NCBI RefSeq assembly: GCF_902832845.1
Contig: NZ_CADFDB010000001.1
Coordinates: 1,116,001 to 1,180,000 of the forward strand
Origin: Burkholderia metallica
GTDB taxonomy: Bacteria > Pseudomonadota > Gammaproteobacteria > Burkholderiales > Burkholderiaceae
DNA length: 64,000 nucleotides
Reading direction: 5' to 3'
Both the position numbers and the translations under genes were made by a program. Shown piece after piece: positions 52,280-61,772 of the stretch (positions are counted from its first letter, which is position 1; every line of letters starts with the position of its first letter). The notes below the pieces were generated by a model that saw only the letters and a list, made by a program, of their open reading frames with translations, was not told where the DNA came from and did no database searches.

Positions 52280-54759
52280 CGCGCACGCGCGCCCAGCCCG
52301 CCTGGTCGATGCGGGCGACGGCCGCGGGCGCCGTGCGGGAGCCGCGCGACCTCCCGGCCGGCAGCGATGGCTGGATTCCGGCGATCGTGCCCGGCACGGT
52401 CGCGCAGTCGCTCGCGCTCGCCGGCCGGCTCGACGAAGCCGCCTCGCTCGACGAGCGCGATCACTGGTACCGGATCGAACTGCGCGGGCACGGCCCGCGC
52501 GTGCTGCGCTTTCACGGCCTCGCGACGCTCGCGCAAGCGTGGCTCGACGACACGCCGATCCTCTACTCCGACAGCATGTTCGTCACGCACGACGTGCCCG
52601 TCGCGCTCGACGGCACGCACCGGCTGACCGTCTGTTTCCGCGCGCTCGCGCCGCACCTGCGCGACACGCGCGCGCCGCGCCGGGCGCGCTGGCGCACGCG
52701 CCTCGCGGAGCCGGCGACACTGCGCACGATCCGCACGTCGCTGTTCGGGCACATGCCCGGCTGGTTTCCGCCGCACGTGCCGACCGGCCCGTGGCGGCCC
52801 GTGGACGTGCTCGATCCGGCCGACGCACCCGTGCTCGTCGATTGCGACCTGCGCGCGCGCATCGAAGGCGACACGGGCTGGCTCGATGCGGAACTGACGT
52901 TCGCCGCGCCGCTGCCCGACGCGCTCGCGGCACGCCTGTCGTGCGGCAAGCACCACGCGACGCTCGAACGTGCCGGCCCCGAACGTCTGCGCACGAGCGT
53001 CGCGGTGCCCAACGTGTGCCGCTGGTGGCCGCATACGCACGGTGAACCGGTGCTGTACGACGTTGCGCTGCATATCGGCGACGCGCAGCGGCCGCTCGGC
53101 GCGACGGGCTTCCGCACGATCGAGGTCGACGCCGGCGCCGACGGCAAGGGCTTCGGACTGCGCATCAACGGCGTGCCGGTGTTCGCGCGCGGCGCATGCT
53201 GGAGCAGCGCCGCGCCGCTCGCGCTGCACGCGGACGACGCCACCTACGTGCGCCTGCTCGGGCTCGCGCGCGACGCCGGCTTCAACATGCTGCGCGTGGG
53301 CGGCACGATGACCTACGAGGCCGATGCGTTTCACGCGTGGTGCGACCGGCTCGGGCTGCTGGTCTGGCAGGATTTCATGTTCGCGAACTTCGACTACGCG
53401 CTCGACGATCCCGCGTTCGCGGACAACGTCGACCGCGAAGCGCGGCAGTTCCTCTCGCGTGTCGGCGCATCGCCGTCGCTGGCCGTCCTGTGCGGCGGCA
53501 GCGAGATCGCGCAACAGGCCGCGATGTCCGGCCTCGGGCCGAAGCAGCGCTTTCTCGAACTGAGCGCCGACCGGCTGGCCGGCCACGCGGCCGCGCGCCG
53601 GCCCGACGTGCCGTACGTGCCCGATTCGCCCGACGGCGGCGTGCTGCCGTTCGCGCCGCGCGAACGCGTGTCGCACTACTACGGCGTCGGCGCGTACCTG
53701 CGCCCGCTCGACGACGCGCGCCGCGCGGACGTGCGCTTCGCGAGCGAATGCCTCGCGTTCTCGAACCTGCCGTGCGACGCGACGCTCGCCGAGCTCGGCT
53801 GGCCCGGCGTGCACGAGCCGCGCTGGAAGGCGGCCGTGCCGCGCGACCCCGGCACGTCGTGGGATTTCGAGGACGTCCGCGACCATTATCTGCAGACGCT
53901 GTACGACGTCGCGCCCGACCGGCTGCGACGCGAGGATCCGGCGCGCTACTTCGAGCTGTCGCGCGCGGTGATCGCGGACCTGATGCGCGACACGTTTTCC
54001 GAATGGCGGCGCACCGGTTCGCGGTGCGCCGGCGCGCTCGTGTGGCAGTTCCTGGACGTGATGCCGGGCGCCGGATGGGGCATGATCGACGCCGCGCACC
54101 GGCCGAAATCCGCGTGGCACGCGCTGCGCCAGGTACTGCAGCCCGTGCAGGTGCTGCTCGTCGACGAAGGCCTGAACGGGCTCGACGTGCACGTCGTCAA
54201 CGAGCGCCCCGCGCCGCTCGCGGCGGCGCTCGAACTGGTCGCGCTGCGCGACGGCCGCACACCGGTTGCGCGGGCCGGCTGCCCTGTGCGGATCGCCGCG
54301 CACGACACCGTGCGGATCGGCTCGGCCGAGCTGCTCGGCCGCTTCTTCGACTGGACCTACGCGTACCGGTTCGGGCCGTGCGAACACGACACCGTCGTCG
54401 CGACGCTGCGCGCCGACGACGGCACGCTGCTGTCGCAGGCGTTCCATTTCCCGTCCCGCACGCATCCGGCCGTGCTGGCGCGCCGCGAACTCGGGCTGGA
54501 GGCGTGCGTGTCGCGCAGCGGCGATACGTGGCACGTCGACATCGACACCCGGCACGTCGCCCGCCATGTGCAGATCGATGCGCCGGGCTTCATGCCGCGC
54601 GACGACTGGTTCCATCTCGCGCCCGGCACGCCGGCGCGCGTCGCGCTCGTGCCGCTTGAAGCGGCCGGCAAAAATGGCGCCGTGGCCAACACGCCGCCGG
54701 CCGTGGAAATCCGTGCAGTGAACGCCGCGCGTACGGTGCGCGCCACGCAAGCCGGCTGA
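52276..54759 (+). CDS. Glycoside hydrolase family 2 / beta-mannosidase-like protein
   Basis: An 827-residue protein with the multi-domain plan of GH2 beta-mannosidases: N-terminal jelly-roll (GWIPAIVPGTVAQSLALAGRLDEAASLDERDHWYRIEL), an immunoglobulin-like domain, then a TIM barrel (FGLRINGVPVFARGACW, FNMLRVGGTMTYEADAFHAWCDRLGLLVWQDFMFANFDY). The likely acid/base Glu is in LCGGSEIAQQ and the nucleophile Glu in RFASECLAFSNLP. No signal peptide is seen, so it may act in the cytoplasm. It ends the five-gene operon. Being a sugar enzyme, it links the amino-acid carrier system to the exopolysaccharide. Confidence 0.82.
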   Translation: MTRTRAQPAWSMRATAAGAVREPRDLPAGSDGWIPAIVPGTVAQSLALAGRLDEAASLDERDHWYRIELRGHGPRVLRFHGLATLAQAWLDDTPILYSDSMFVTHDVPVALDGTHRLTVCFRALAPHLRDTRAPRRARWRTRLAEPATLRTIRTSLFGHMPGWFPPHVPTGPWRPVDVLDPADAPVLVDCDLRARIEGDTGWLDAELTFAAPLPDALAARLSCGKHHATLERAGPERLRTSVAVPNVCRWWPHTHGEPVLYDVALHIGDAQRPLGATGFRTIEVDAGADGKGFGLRINGVPVFARGACWSSAAPLALHADDATYVRLLGLARDAGFNMLRVGGTMTYEADAFHAWCDRLGLLVWQDFMFANFDYALDDPAFADNVDREARQFLSRVGASPSLAVLCGGSEIAQQAAMSGLGPKQRFLELSADRLAGHAAARRPDVPYVPDSPDGGVLPFAPRERVSHYYGVGAYLRPLDDARRADVRFASECLAFSNLPCDATLAELGWPGVHEPRWKAAVPRDPGTSWDFEDVRDHYLQTLYDVAPDRLRREDPARYFELSRAVIADLMRDTFSEWRRTGSRCAGALVWQFLDVMPGAGWGMIDAAHRPKSAWHALRQVLQPVQVLLVDEGLNGLDVHVVNERPAPLAAALELVALRDGRTPVARAGCPVRIAAHDTVRIGSAELLGRFFDWTYAYRFGPCEHDTVVATLRADDGTLLSQAFHFPSRTHPAVLARRELGLEACVSRSGDTWHVDIDTRHVARHVQIDAPGFMPRDDWFHLAPGTPARVALVPLEAAGKNGAVANTPPAVEIRAVNAARTVRATQAG

Positions 54760-54772
54760 CGCGGCGCGACGT

Positions 54773-54794
54773 GCGCGGCAGCTGCCGGCCGCGC
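54773..54794. terminator. Hairpin between convergent GH2 and sigma-54 regulator genes
   Basis: GCGCGGC / GCCGCGC arms around AGCTGCCG lie in the 49-base gap between convergent genes. There is no T-run. Confidence 0.4.
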
Positions 54795-54808
54795 GCGCCT
54801 GCCGGCGC

Positions 54809-56200
54809 TCAGTCGGACGAGCCCGTCCCGCGCGGCCGCTCGATCCCGTATGCCTCCATCCAGCGATACAGCGTGGCGCGCGAGACGCCGAGTTCGCGCG
54901 CGGACGCCGCGACGCGCCCGCGCGTGCGCAGCAGTGCGGTTTCGATCGCCTCGCGCTCGATCGACTTGCGGATGTCGGCCACCGACGGCGACGCGGCATC
55001 GAGACAGTATTCGAGTTCGAGATCCTGCGCGGTGATCAGGCGCCCTTCCGTCATCACGACCGCGCGGCGCACGCGATTGATCAGCTCGCGGACGTTGCCG
55101 GGCCAGTCGTGCTTGTAGAGCGCCGTGATCGCGTCCGTCGAGAAGCCGCGCACGCGATGACGCGCATCGCCGCGAAAGCGTTCGAGCATGTGGTGCGCGA
55201 GCAGTTCGATGTCCTTGCCGCGCGCGCGCAGCGGCGGCTGGTCGATGCGCATCACGCACAGGCGATGGAACAGGTCCGGCCGAAAGCGCCCTTCCTCCAT
55301 CGCGTCGCGCAGGTCGACGTGCGTCGCCGACACGATCCGGACGTCGACCGGCACCGGGCCGCTGCCGCCCAGGCGATGAATCGCGCGTTCCTGCAGAAAC
55401 CGCAGCAGGCTCGCCTGGCTCTCGTGCGGCAGGTCGCCGATCTCGTCGAGCAGCAGCGTGCCGCCGTTTGCCGCTTCGACATAGCCGATCTTGCGCGCGT
55501 TCGCGCCGGTAAACGCGCCGCGCTCGTAGCCGAACAGTTCGGATTGCAGCAGATGCGGCGGAATGGCCCCGCAGTTCACCGCGACGAACGGGCCGTTGCG
55601 GCGCTCCGAATGGCGATGGATCGCGACGGCCGTCAACTCCTTGCCGGTCCCGGTTTCGCCGAACACGAACACCGGTGCGTCGGTGCGCGCGAAACGCCGC
55701 ACCGTATCGAACAGCCGCAGCATCGCGCTGCAGGTTCCGACGATGCCTTTCTCTTCCGATTCGAGCCGTTCGCGGTCGCGCGCGAACAGGCATTCCATGC
55801 CGTACGCATGGCCGACCGTATCGGCGATCCGCTGGTGCGACGCGGGCAACGTGACGTAATCGAAGCAATAGTCGCGCAACAGCGCACGCACGTTCGGCGA
55901 CGCGGTCTGGCCGACGTCGACGAGTGCGACCCAGACGACGTCGCGCATCGACGCGCAGGTCGATGCGATGCTGCCGATCGCGTCCGCATGGCCGCCGCTC
56001 AGGTCGAGGATGCCGCAGGTGATTTCGCCGGACGTGTCGCGCAGCTCGCTCGCCTGCGCGACGATCGACACTTTCCAGTCGCGCCGCGACAGCTCCTTTC
56101 GCAGCATGACGGACGGCGACTGCGTCCAGTAAATCAGAGGACGCTGCCCGTTACCGCTCTCCGCGCCGGCGCTCTTATCGCGCGTTATTGGCATATTCAT
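54809..56200 (-). CDS. Sigma-54-dependent activator of VpsR/FleQ type
   Basis: A 463-residue enhancer-binding protein. The N-terminal domain (1-130) is receiver-like but lacks the acidic pair of true receivers; only Asp66 (GILDLSGG) is at a possible phosphoacceptor place. The AAA+ domain has Walker A GETGTGKE (181-188), the sigma-54 contact loop GAFTGA (228-233) and Walker B GTLLLDEIGDL (247-257). A Fis-type helix-turn-helix ends the protein (ASARELGVSRATLYRWMEAYGI). The equivalent B. cenocepacia protein BerB works with c-di-GMP and RpoN to activate the Bep exopolysaccharide; homology is inferred from features and location. Confidence 0.9.
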   Translation of the reverse strand: MNMPITRDKSAGAESGNGQRPLIYWTQSPSVMLRKELSRRDWKVSIVAQASELRDTSGEITCGILDLSGGHADAIGSIASTCASMRDVVWVALVDVGQTASPNVRALLRDYCFDYVTLPASHQRIADTVGHAYGMECLFARDRERLESEEKGIVGTCSAMLRLFDTVRRFARTDAPVFVFGETGTGKELTAVAIHRHSERRNGPFVAVNCGAIPPHLLQSELFGYERGAFTGANARKIGYVEAANGGTLLLDEIGDLPHESQASLLRFLQERAIHRLGGSGPVPVDVRIVSATHVDLRDAMEEGRFRPDLFHRLCVMRIDQPPLRARGKDIELLAHHMLERFRGDARHRVRGFSTDAITALYKHDWPGNVRELINRVRRAVVMTEGRLITAQDLELEYCLDAASPSVADIRKSIEREAIETALLRTRGRVAASARELGVSRATLYRWMEAYGIERPRGTGSSD

Positions 56201-57673
56201 AACGAACCATCACTTTCTCCACTCCGCGAACCGTTCGCGTGCGCTGCGGCCGGCGGCGCATGGCCGCCTTTCCGCGCTGCGTTTCCGCAGCTTTGGCGAA
56301 GATCGAGACTGCACACGGCGAGAGCCCCCGGAGGTCGAGCCGGATGTCATCCGGCCTCGTTGTCATCGAACTCGAAGGAAACGCGCGGCTACGGGAGCCA
56401 CGACGTTCCCGCTTTGAGGCGCCCCGCCATCATGGCGGAGAGCGTCGGCAGACAGGAATGCCGTCGGCATGTGCGTGACGTCGTACACGACAGTTGCGCC
56501 CGATGCTGAACCGGATGGCCGCCAACCCGTTTCCGGAATGACCGCCGCATTTCATCCGCTCCTGAATTTACACCCCGTTTCGAGATGGTCTTGTTACCAA
56601 AAGATAAACCTGAATCAGCCGGTTACGCGACCGGTCGTTCCGCGCCACGTGTATTTGACCACTGAGATTTGATTATCTACGAGCATTGCAGTCAATCAGT
56701 GGCAAATACTACTTTTCCGCAAGATTGCGACGATCGATTGCCTTTTATTTCCGTCGAAATCCCCGTGAAAGGCCGGCACCACATGCCGCTCGCAACATAA
56801 TTGCCCGCGCCGACGGCCGGCCGCATCGTACCGCGGCGGCGGCCGGTCCGCTCGCGCCTTTCACCTCCGTTACATGCGGTAATCAACCGCACCGCATCAC
56901 AGGTCGCGTTTCCCGGTGCCGGAGCCCGGTAAAACGCTTGCCGCACGCGCCGAACGCGCGCCGGCGAGGCGCCACGGCGGCGCCTGGAACCGGTCGTGCC
57001 GACGTTTGCCTTTCGCAGTGCAGCATGGCTGCCCGGCACGCGGCGCGCGGGCACGTTGCGACCGGGGCCGGCATCCCGTCGGCCGGGTCGAGGCCGGCCC
57101 GTTGCCGTCATCGGCCGGACCACGTCGTGTGACCGGAAACGGCAGCTGAGGTCGCGCGTTTCTGCTTCTGGAATGCATGCGCGCGAACAACGGCATGCCG
57201 ATGAAGACGAACGCGCGCGCCGCACCGGCATGCACGATCCCGAAGGAATTCGACGAGGCAGCGGACGGTCGGCCTGCGCGATGCAACCGCGCGCTTGCGC
57301 AAGCCGATGCGTGAGTGGATGCCCGACACTGCCGTGCGCGATCGGCCCGTCGTGAACGCTCGCCATGCTCAAGTGCTGCCCCCGGTTCGCTATTGACATT
57401 CGATATTGACTGGCCGCGCAGCGACGCGAGCTGCCAGGATGACGCAATTATGGAAAAGCACCGGCCGCCGCGGTGTGTGCTACCGCACCTTGAGGCGCCC
57501 GCGCGGCAGCCCCAGGGCTGCGCATCTTGCGCCCGCCATGCGAATCCGGAGCGTGAGTACGCTTTCGAACAGACCGGCGCGCGACGCGGCCGGATGATGA
57601 GCATCGCCGCGCTGCACGAACGATCGCGTTCGCTCAGCAACGCATGCCGAAGGCATCACGCGAGGACAGCATC
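56201..57673. other. Long intergenic region upstream of the exopolysaccharide genes
   Basis: About 1.47 kb with no supported gene, unusually long for this genome. The part 56470-56780 is AT-rich; the rest is GC-rich but open frames have no family features. TATTGAC occurs twice at 57391-57397 and 57404-57410, 13 bases apart. It presumably holds promoters of the sigma-54 regulator and of the GNAT-manC operon. Confidence 0.5.
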
Positions 57674-58246
57674 ATGGAATGGCATTGTTGTGAATTCGAA
57701 CATCTGGGCGCGGTCGACCTCTATGCAATCCTGCGCGCCCGCAACGCCGTGCTGGTGGTCGAGGACGCGCACACGCATCTGGACATCGACGGCAAGGACG
57801 CCGGCGCGCTGCACGTCTATGCAACCGTGCGCGACGGCGACACGATGGAAGTCGCTGCGTACGCCCGCATCCTGCCCGGCGACGACGTCGATCCGGACGT
57901 CGTGATCGACAAGGTGCTGACGAGCGAAAGCCGTCGCGACGACGATACGCTCGAGCGGCTGATCGAACGCGCCCTCACCGCTGCGCAGGCCGCGTGGCCC
58001 GACACCGCGGTGCGCACGCACGTCGCGGCGCCGCGCCAGGCGTTCTACAAGCGTTTCGGATTCCGCAAGGCCTACGGCCCGTATCTCGAACAAGGCGCGC
58101 CGTTCGTCGGCCTGGTGCGGCCCGCCGACCGCGCGGCCGGCGCACTGCGTAACCTGCTGTCCCGGGCCGTAACGGCCCACGGGCCGCGCAACGACGACGC
58201 GCGTGCCCACCCCCGGCAGCCGGCCGACACCGGAGCCAATCGATGA
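57674..58246 (+). CDS. GNAT-family N-acetyltransferase, ElaA-like
   Basis: A 190-residue acetyltransferase-fold protein. The start MEWHCCEFEHLGAVDLYAILRARNAVLVVED matches ElaA-type proteins, with RILPGDDVDPDVVIDKVLTSESRRDDDTLERLIERAL forming the acetyl-CoA region and FYKRFGFRKAYGPYLEQGAPFVGLVR the C-terminal signature. About 40 residues after that are low-complexity. A GAGGA site 8 bases upstream fixes the start at 57674. Its stop overlaps the start of the GDP-mannose enzyme gene (ATGA), so a role in polysaccharide or precursor acetylation is possible. Confidence 0.8.
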   Translation: MEWHCCEFEHLGAVDLYAILRARNAVLVVEDAHTHLDIDGKDAGALHVYATVRDGDTMEVAAYARILPGDDVDPDVVIDKVLTSESRRDDDTLERLIERALTAAQAAWPDTAVRTHVAAPRQAFYKRFGFRKAYGPYLEQGAPFVGLVRPADRAAGALRNLLSRAVTAHGPRNDDARAHPRQPADTGANR

Positions 58247-59766
58247 ACCCCACCACCCTCCGCCCGGTTCCCGAGCCCGACCTGCCGTGCATCCTGCCGG
58301 TGATTCTCGCCGGCGGCTCCGGCACGCGGCTGTGGCCGCTGTCGCGCGAACAATATCCGAAGCAGCTGATCGAGCTGATCTCGAACGAATCGCCGTTGTC
58401 GGCGACGGCTCGCCGCCTGAACGGTATCGCGAATGCGTCGCTCGGCGACACGCTGCTGCTGGTGTGCGGCGAACAACATCGCGTCATGAGCGCCGCGCAG
58501 GTGGTCGGGCGCGCGGCGCCCGCCCGCATCCTGCTCGAACCGGTCGCGCGCAACACCGCGCCCGCGCTGACGCTGGCGGCCCTCGACGCGAGCCAGCTCG
58601 CGGACGATCCCGTGCTCGCGGTGATGCCAGCCGATCACGTGATCACCGACGTCGGCGCGTTCCAGGACGCGATCGCGCGCGCGGCGCGCTACGCGCAGGA
58701 AGGCGCGATCGTCACGCTCGGCGTGCTGCCGCGCCGCGCGGAAACGGGCTACGGCTACATCCAGGTCGGCGAGCCGCGCACCGGCCGTCTCGGCGGTCAG
58801 GGCGGCTACGCGATCGGGCGTTTCGTCGAGAAGCCCGATGCGACGCTCGCGGAGCGCTACCTGCAATCGGGCGACTACTGGTGGAACAGCGGGATTTACG
58901 TCACGCGCGCGTCGGTCTGGCTGAAAGCGATCGGCGCGCTCGCGCCCGGCATTCATGCGGCTTGCGAAGCCGCATGGCGTGCGGGTATCGCCGAAGATCC
59001 GTTCTTCCGGATTGACGCGACGGCCTTCGACGCGTGCCCGTCGGACTCGATCGACTATGCGGTGATGGAACGGCTCGCGGAACACGGTGAACTCGGCATC
59101 GACGGCATCGTCGTGCCGCTCGCGGCGGGCTGGTCGGACGTCGGCACCTGGGACGCGATCTGGGAAATCATGCCGAAAGACGATCAGGGCAACGTCGCGC
59201 GCGGCCCGATCGTGTTCGAGGACACGCAGGACAGTCTCGTGCGCTCGGAGGGCCGCCTGATTGCTTGCGTCGGAATGAAGGACGTCGTCGTGATCGAGAC
59301 GCCCGATGCCGTGCTGGTCGCGAACAAGCACGACGTGCAGCGCGTGAAGAACATCGTCGCCCGCCTGAAATCCGACCGGCGCCCGCAGGCGAGCGAGCAC
59401 CGCAAGGTGCAGCGGCCGTGGGGACACTACGATTCGATCGACCTCGGCCAGCGCTTCCAGGTGAAACGGATCGTGGTCGAGCCCGGCAAGCGGCTGTCGC
59501 TGCAGATGCATTATCACCGCGCCGAGCACTGGATCGTCGTGCGCGGCACCGCGAAGGTGACACGCGGCGCCGAGACGTTCCTGCTTCGCGAGAACGAATC
59601 GACGTACATCGCGGTCGGCGAAGTGCACCGCCTCGAGAATCCCGGGCTGATTCCGCTGGAAATCATCGAGGTGCAGTCGGGCGACTATCTCGGCGAGGAC
59701 GATATCGTTCGGTTCGATGATCAGTATGGGCGGGCGGTTGAAGTGCTGTCGGCTCAGCAGACATAG
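58243..59766 (+). CDS. manC: Mannose-1-phosphate guanylyltransferase / mannose-6-phosphate isomerase
   Basis: Bifunctional enzyme of 507 residues making GDP-mannose for the exopolysaccharide. The N-terminal nucleotidyltransferase has AGGSGTRLWPLSR (23-35), the EPVARNTAPAL and VMPADHVI segments and FVEKPD. The C-terminal type II isomerase cupin holds HRKVQRPWGHYDSI and QMHYHRAEHWIVVRGTAKVT, whose His residues bind metal. Close relatives are BceA of cepacian synthesis and AlgA/ManC. It is translationally coupled to the GNAT gene. Confidence 0.92.
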   Translation: MNPTTLRPVPEPDLPCILPVILAGGSGTRLWPLSREQYPKQLIELISNESPLSATARRLNGIANASLGDTLLLVCGEQHRVMSAAQVVGRAAPARILLEPVARNTAPALTLAALDASQLADDPVLAVMPADHVITDVGAFQDAIARAARYAQEGAIVTLGVLPRRAETGYGYIQVGEPRTGRLGGQGGYAIGRFVEKPDATLAERYLQSGDYWWNSGIYVTRASVWLKAIGALAPGIHAACEAAWRAGIAEDPFFRIDATAFDACPSDSIDYAVMERLAEHGELGIDGIVVPLAAGWSDVGTWDAIWEIMPKDDQGNVARGPIVFEDTQDSLVRSEGRLIACVGMKDVVVIETPDAVLVANKHDVQRVKNIVARLKSDRRPQASEHRKVQRPWGHYDSIDLGQRFQVKRIVVEPGKRLSLQMHYHRAEHWIVVRGTAKVTRGAETFLLRENESTYIAVGEVHRLENPGLIPLEIIEVQSGDYLGEDDIVRFDDQYGRAVEVLSAQQT

Positions 59767-59862
59767 GCGATATGTCGCTGCGCGCGGCATTCGCGCGAAT
59801 GCAGTGGCGGCGCACCGTCGCCCGCTGCGGACGCTTCTGTGTCGATCGACATCGCCGGACGG

Positions 59863-61107
59863 TCAACGACGCAGCCCGACGGATTCGCGCACGCGCGGCA
59901 GCAACGACGTATCCGCGCCGACCCCGTCGGGCGTGGCCGATCGGGATTGAAGCGCCGTCGCACACGGCCCGGCTTTCGCATTGTCGGCGGCGCAATCCTG
60001 CTTCGGACCGATCCGTACCGGCATACCGCCGATTCCCGACATCTGGTTGTCCGCAAGCTCGACACCCGACACGTTTCCCCACAGGCGAATGCCGTCGAAA
60101 CGCGACTGCGATACGCGGTTGCCCGTCACGACCACGCGTGTCACCGCCCCCGACCACGTGCTGACGTCGATCGCGGCCTGCTGCGTGAGCGGGCGAGGAT
60201 CGGTGCGGCCGGTCGCCGTCTGGATGTTCGCGATCATGTTGTTCTCGATCCGGACGTTCGACGCATCGTAGGTCTGAAAGCTGTCCTCCTGCGCGACGAG
60301 AATGCCCGCGCTCACCTGCACGTTACGCACGATGTTGTTCGAGATCGTCACCTCCGTGCCGCCGACCACCGTGATCCCGCGTCCCCACGAGTTACCTTCG
60401 AGCGAGTTTTGGGTAATCAGCACATTGCGGCTCAGCACGCCGTCGCCCCGATAGCTCACCACGGCAATCATGTCGTCGCCGGTGTCGCGCACGACATTGC
60501 CCTGAACCAGCACGTCGCGCGCGCCGTGCGTCATGTGAATGCCGTCGGCGAGCGTCGACAGCACCTCGTTGCCGACGATCGCGACGTCCGCACCGCCGAA
60601 CACGAAAATGCCGGCGCTCGCACCACCGTCGATGACGTTATCGAGCACTTGCACGCTGCGCCCCGTCACCTCGACCTTGGTCGACTCCCGCGTGGCGAGG
60701 CGCGTCCTGCCGACGCCCTTGAGTCGAAATCCGACGAGCGTCGTACCGTCGCCCCGCATCTCGATCGTCTGGTCCTCCGGGTTGCGCGCCGCGAGCGTCG
60801 CGCCGTAACCCGACAGCACGACATGCGGGCGCCGCACGATCAATGAACGGCCGACCACGTACCGCCCGGGCGCGAACACCAGCCGCTGCCCCGGACGCAA
60901 CCTGTCCAGCACGCGCTGCAGCTCGCCCGCCTGATCGGCTGCGTTGGAAGCGGGATAAACGTACACATCCGGCACGTTCGCATGGAGCGCACCCGGCGCG
61001 GACGCATCGGCGGCCGCCACGGCGAACCCGGGCCACGACAATCCGCCCGCGATGAACATGCCTGCGATCACGGTGCATACACGCGACAGGCCTTGCGAAC
61101 CATGCAT
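59863..61107 (-). CDS. Exported right-handed parallel beta-helix protein (pectate-lyase/epimerase-like)
   Basis: A 414-residue secreted protein. A signal peptide (LSRVCTVIAGMFIAGGLSWPGFAVAAADA) precedes the mature chain. The body is made of repeated beta-helix coils, each with Asn/Ile/Val ladders: VQVLDNVIDGG, VAIVGNEVLSTLADGIHM, VLVQGNVVRDTGDDMI, VLITQNSLEGN, VTISNNIVRNV, VRIENNMIANI and VVVTGNRVSQSRFDGIRL. Such folds occur in polysaccharide lyases and mannuronan epimerases, which trim or edit exopolysaccharide in the periplasm. The start at 61107 is set by the signal peptide and GGGAGA upstream. It is transcribed against its neighbours. Confidence 0.8.
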   Translation of the reverse strand: MHGSQGLSRVCTVIAGMFIAGGLSWPGFAVAAADASAPGALHANVPDVYVYPASNAADQAGELQRVLDRLRPGQRLVFAPGRYVVGRSLIVRRPHVVLSGYGATLAARNPEDQTIEMRGDGTTLVGFRLKGVGRTRLATRESTKVEVTGRSVQVLDNVIDGGASAGIFVFGGADVAIVGNEVLSTLADGIHMTHGARDVLVQGNVVRDTGDDMIAVVSYRGDGVLSRNVLITQNSLEGNSWGRGITVVGGTEVTISNNIVRNVQVSAGILVAQEDSFQTYDASNVRIENNMIANIQTATGRTDPRPLTQQAAIDVSTWSGAVTRVVVTGNRVSQSRFDGIRLWGNVSGVELADNQMSGIGGMPVRIGPKQDCAADNAKAGPCATALQSRSATPDGVGADTSLLPRVRESVGLRR

Positions 61108-61772
61108 ATCGAATCGTCTCCCTCGAATAATCTGGTACACGGCGCGGGTATGGGTTGCCGCGCATGCCAGCTGCCCGGACATCGATTGCTTCCGCAGCGA
61201 CGGCAATGCGCCGCGTTTGCGCCGACCATTGACCGTGAGGAAATCCCACGAGCCCTTCAGGGCATACGACACGATACCTTCTATTGAATCATTCGGGCGA
61301 GCCAGCCTCGGTGCGTCAGCAGACCAAGGTATCGGTCGCCCAATCTGACACGGCGCGCCATGTCACGCATCGCTACGCGAGCATGGCGCAAATCCGGGAA
61401 CGACAAGCCGCCGGGTAAACGTCGCCCGATCGGGACGATCGTCGACTAATCCCTCCGTCGGTAAGCCATCGCACCCAGCGCATCGCGCATGCGCTGCACA
61501 ATGTTTCCATCACGGGACGGATACCACGGCTCGCGTTCGCGGTTGCGTGATCCCGAGCGACGGCAGCGCGAATTCAGCCCGAATTCGATCGCTCCGATTA
61601 CGCCGGCTACGTCACCGGATCGTGCGCGTCGAGCACGACACCGTGGCCCCGACGGTCGCAATGCCAACGGATTTTCAGATTAGGAATCCATAGTAATTTG
61701 AAACGGATGTCCTGCCTGAAAGACTCGCCGGCAATTCGACTGTTCGCCGTACAACCTTCTCCACGGCGATCG
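61108..61772. other. Intergenic region between the beta-helix gene and glycosyltransferase genes
   Basis: About 665 bases between divergent genes. The last 100 bases are AT-richer. I found no clear -24/-12 element on either strand and no gene. Confidence 0.35.

Noticed and set aside
52006-54999. 997-codon minus-strand open frame
   Set aside because: Antisense shadow of the DUF1839 and GH2 genes; no recognisable domain.
57270-57285. Possible sigma-54 promoter (CGGCCTGCGCGATGCA) before the GNAT-manC operon
   Set aside because: Correct GG-N10-GC spacing, but several consensus bases are missing; in GC-rich DNA this is expected by chance.
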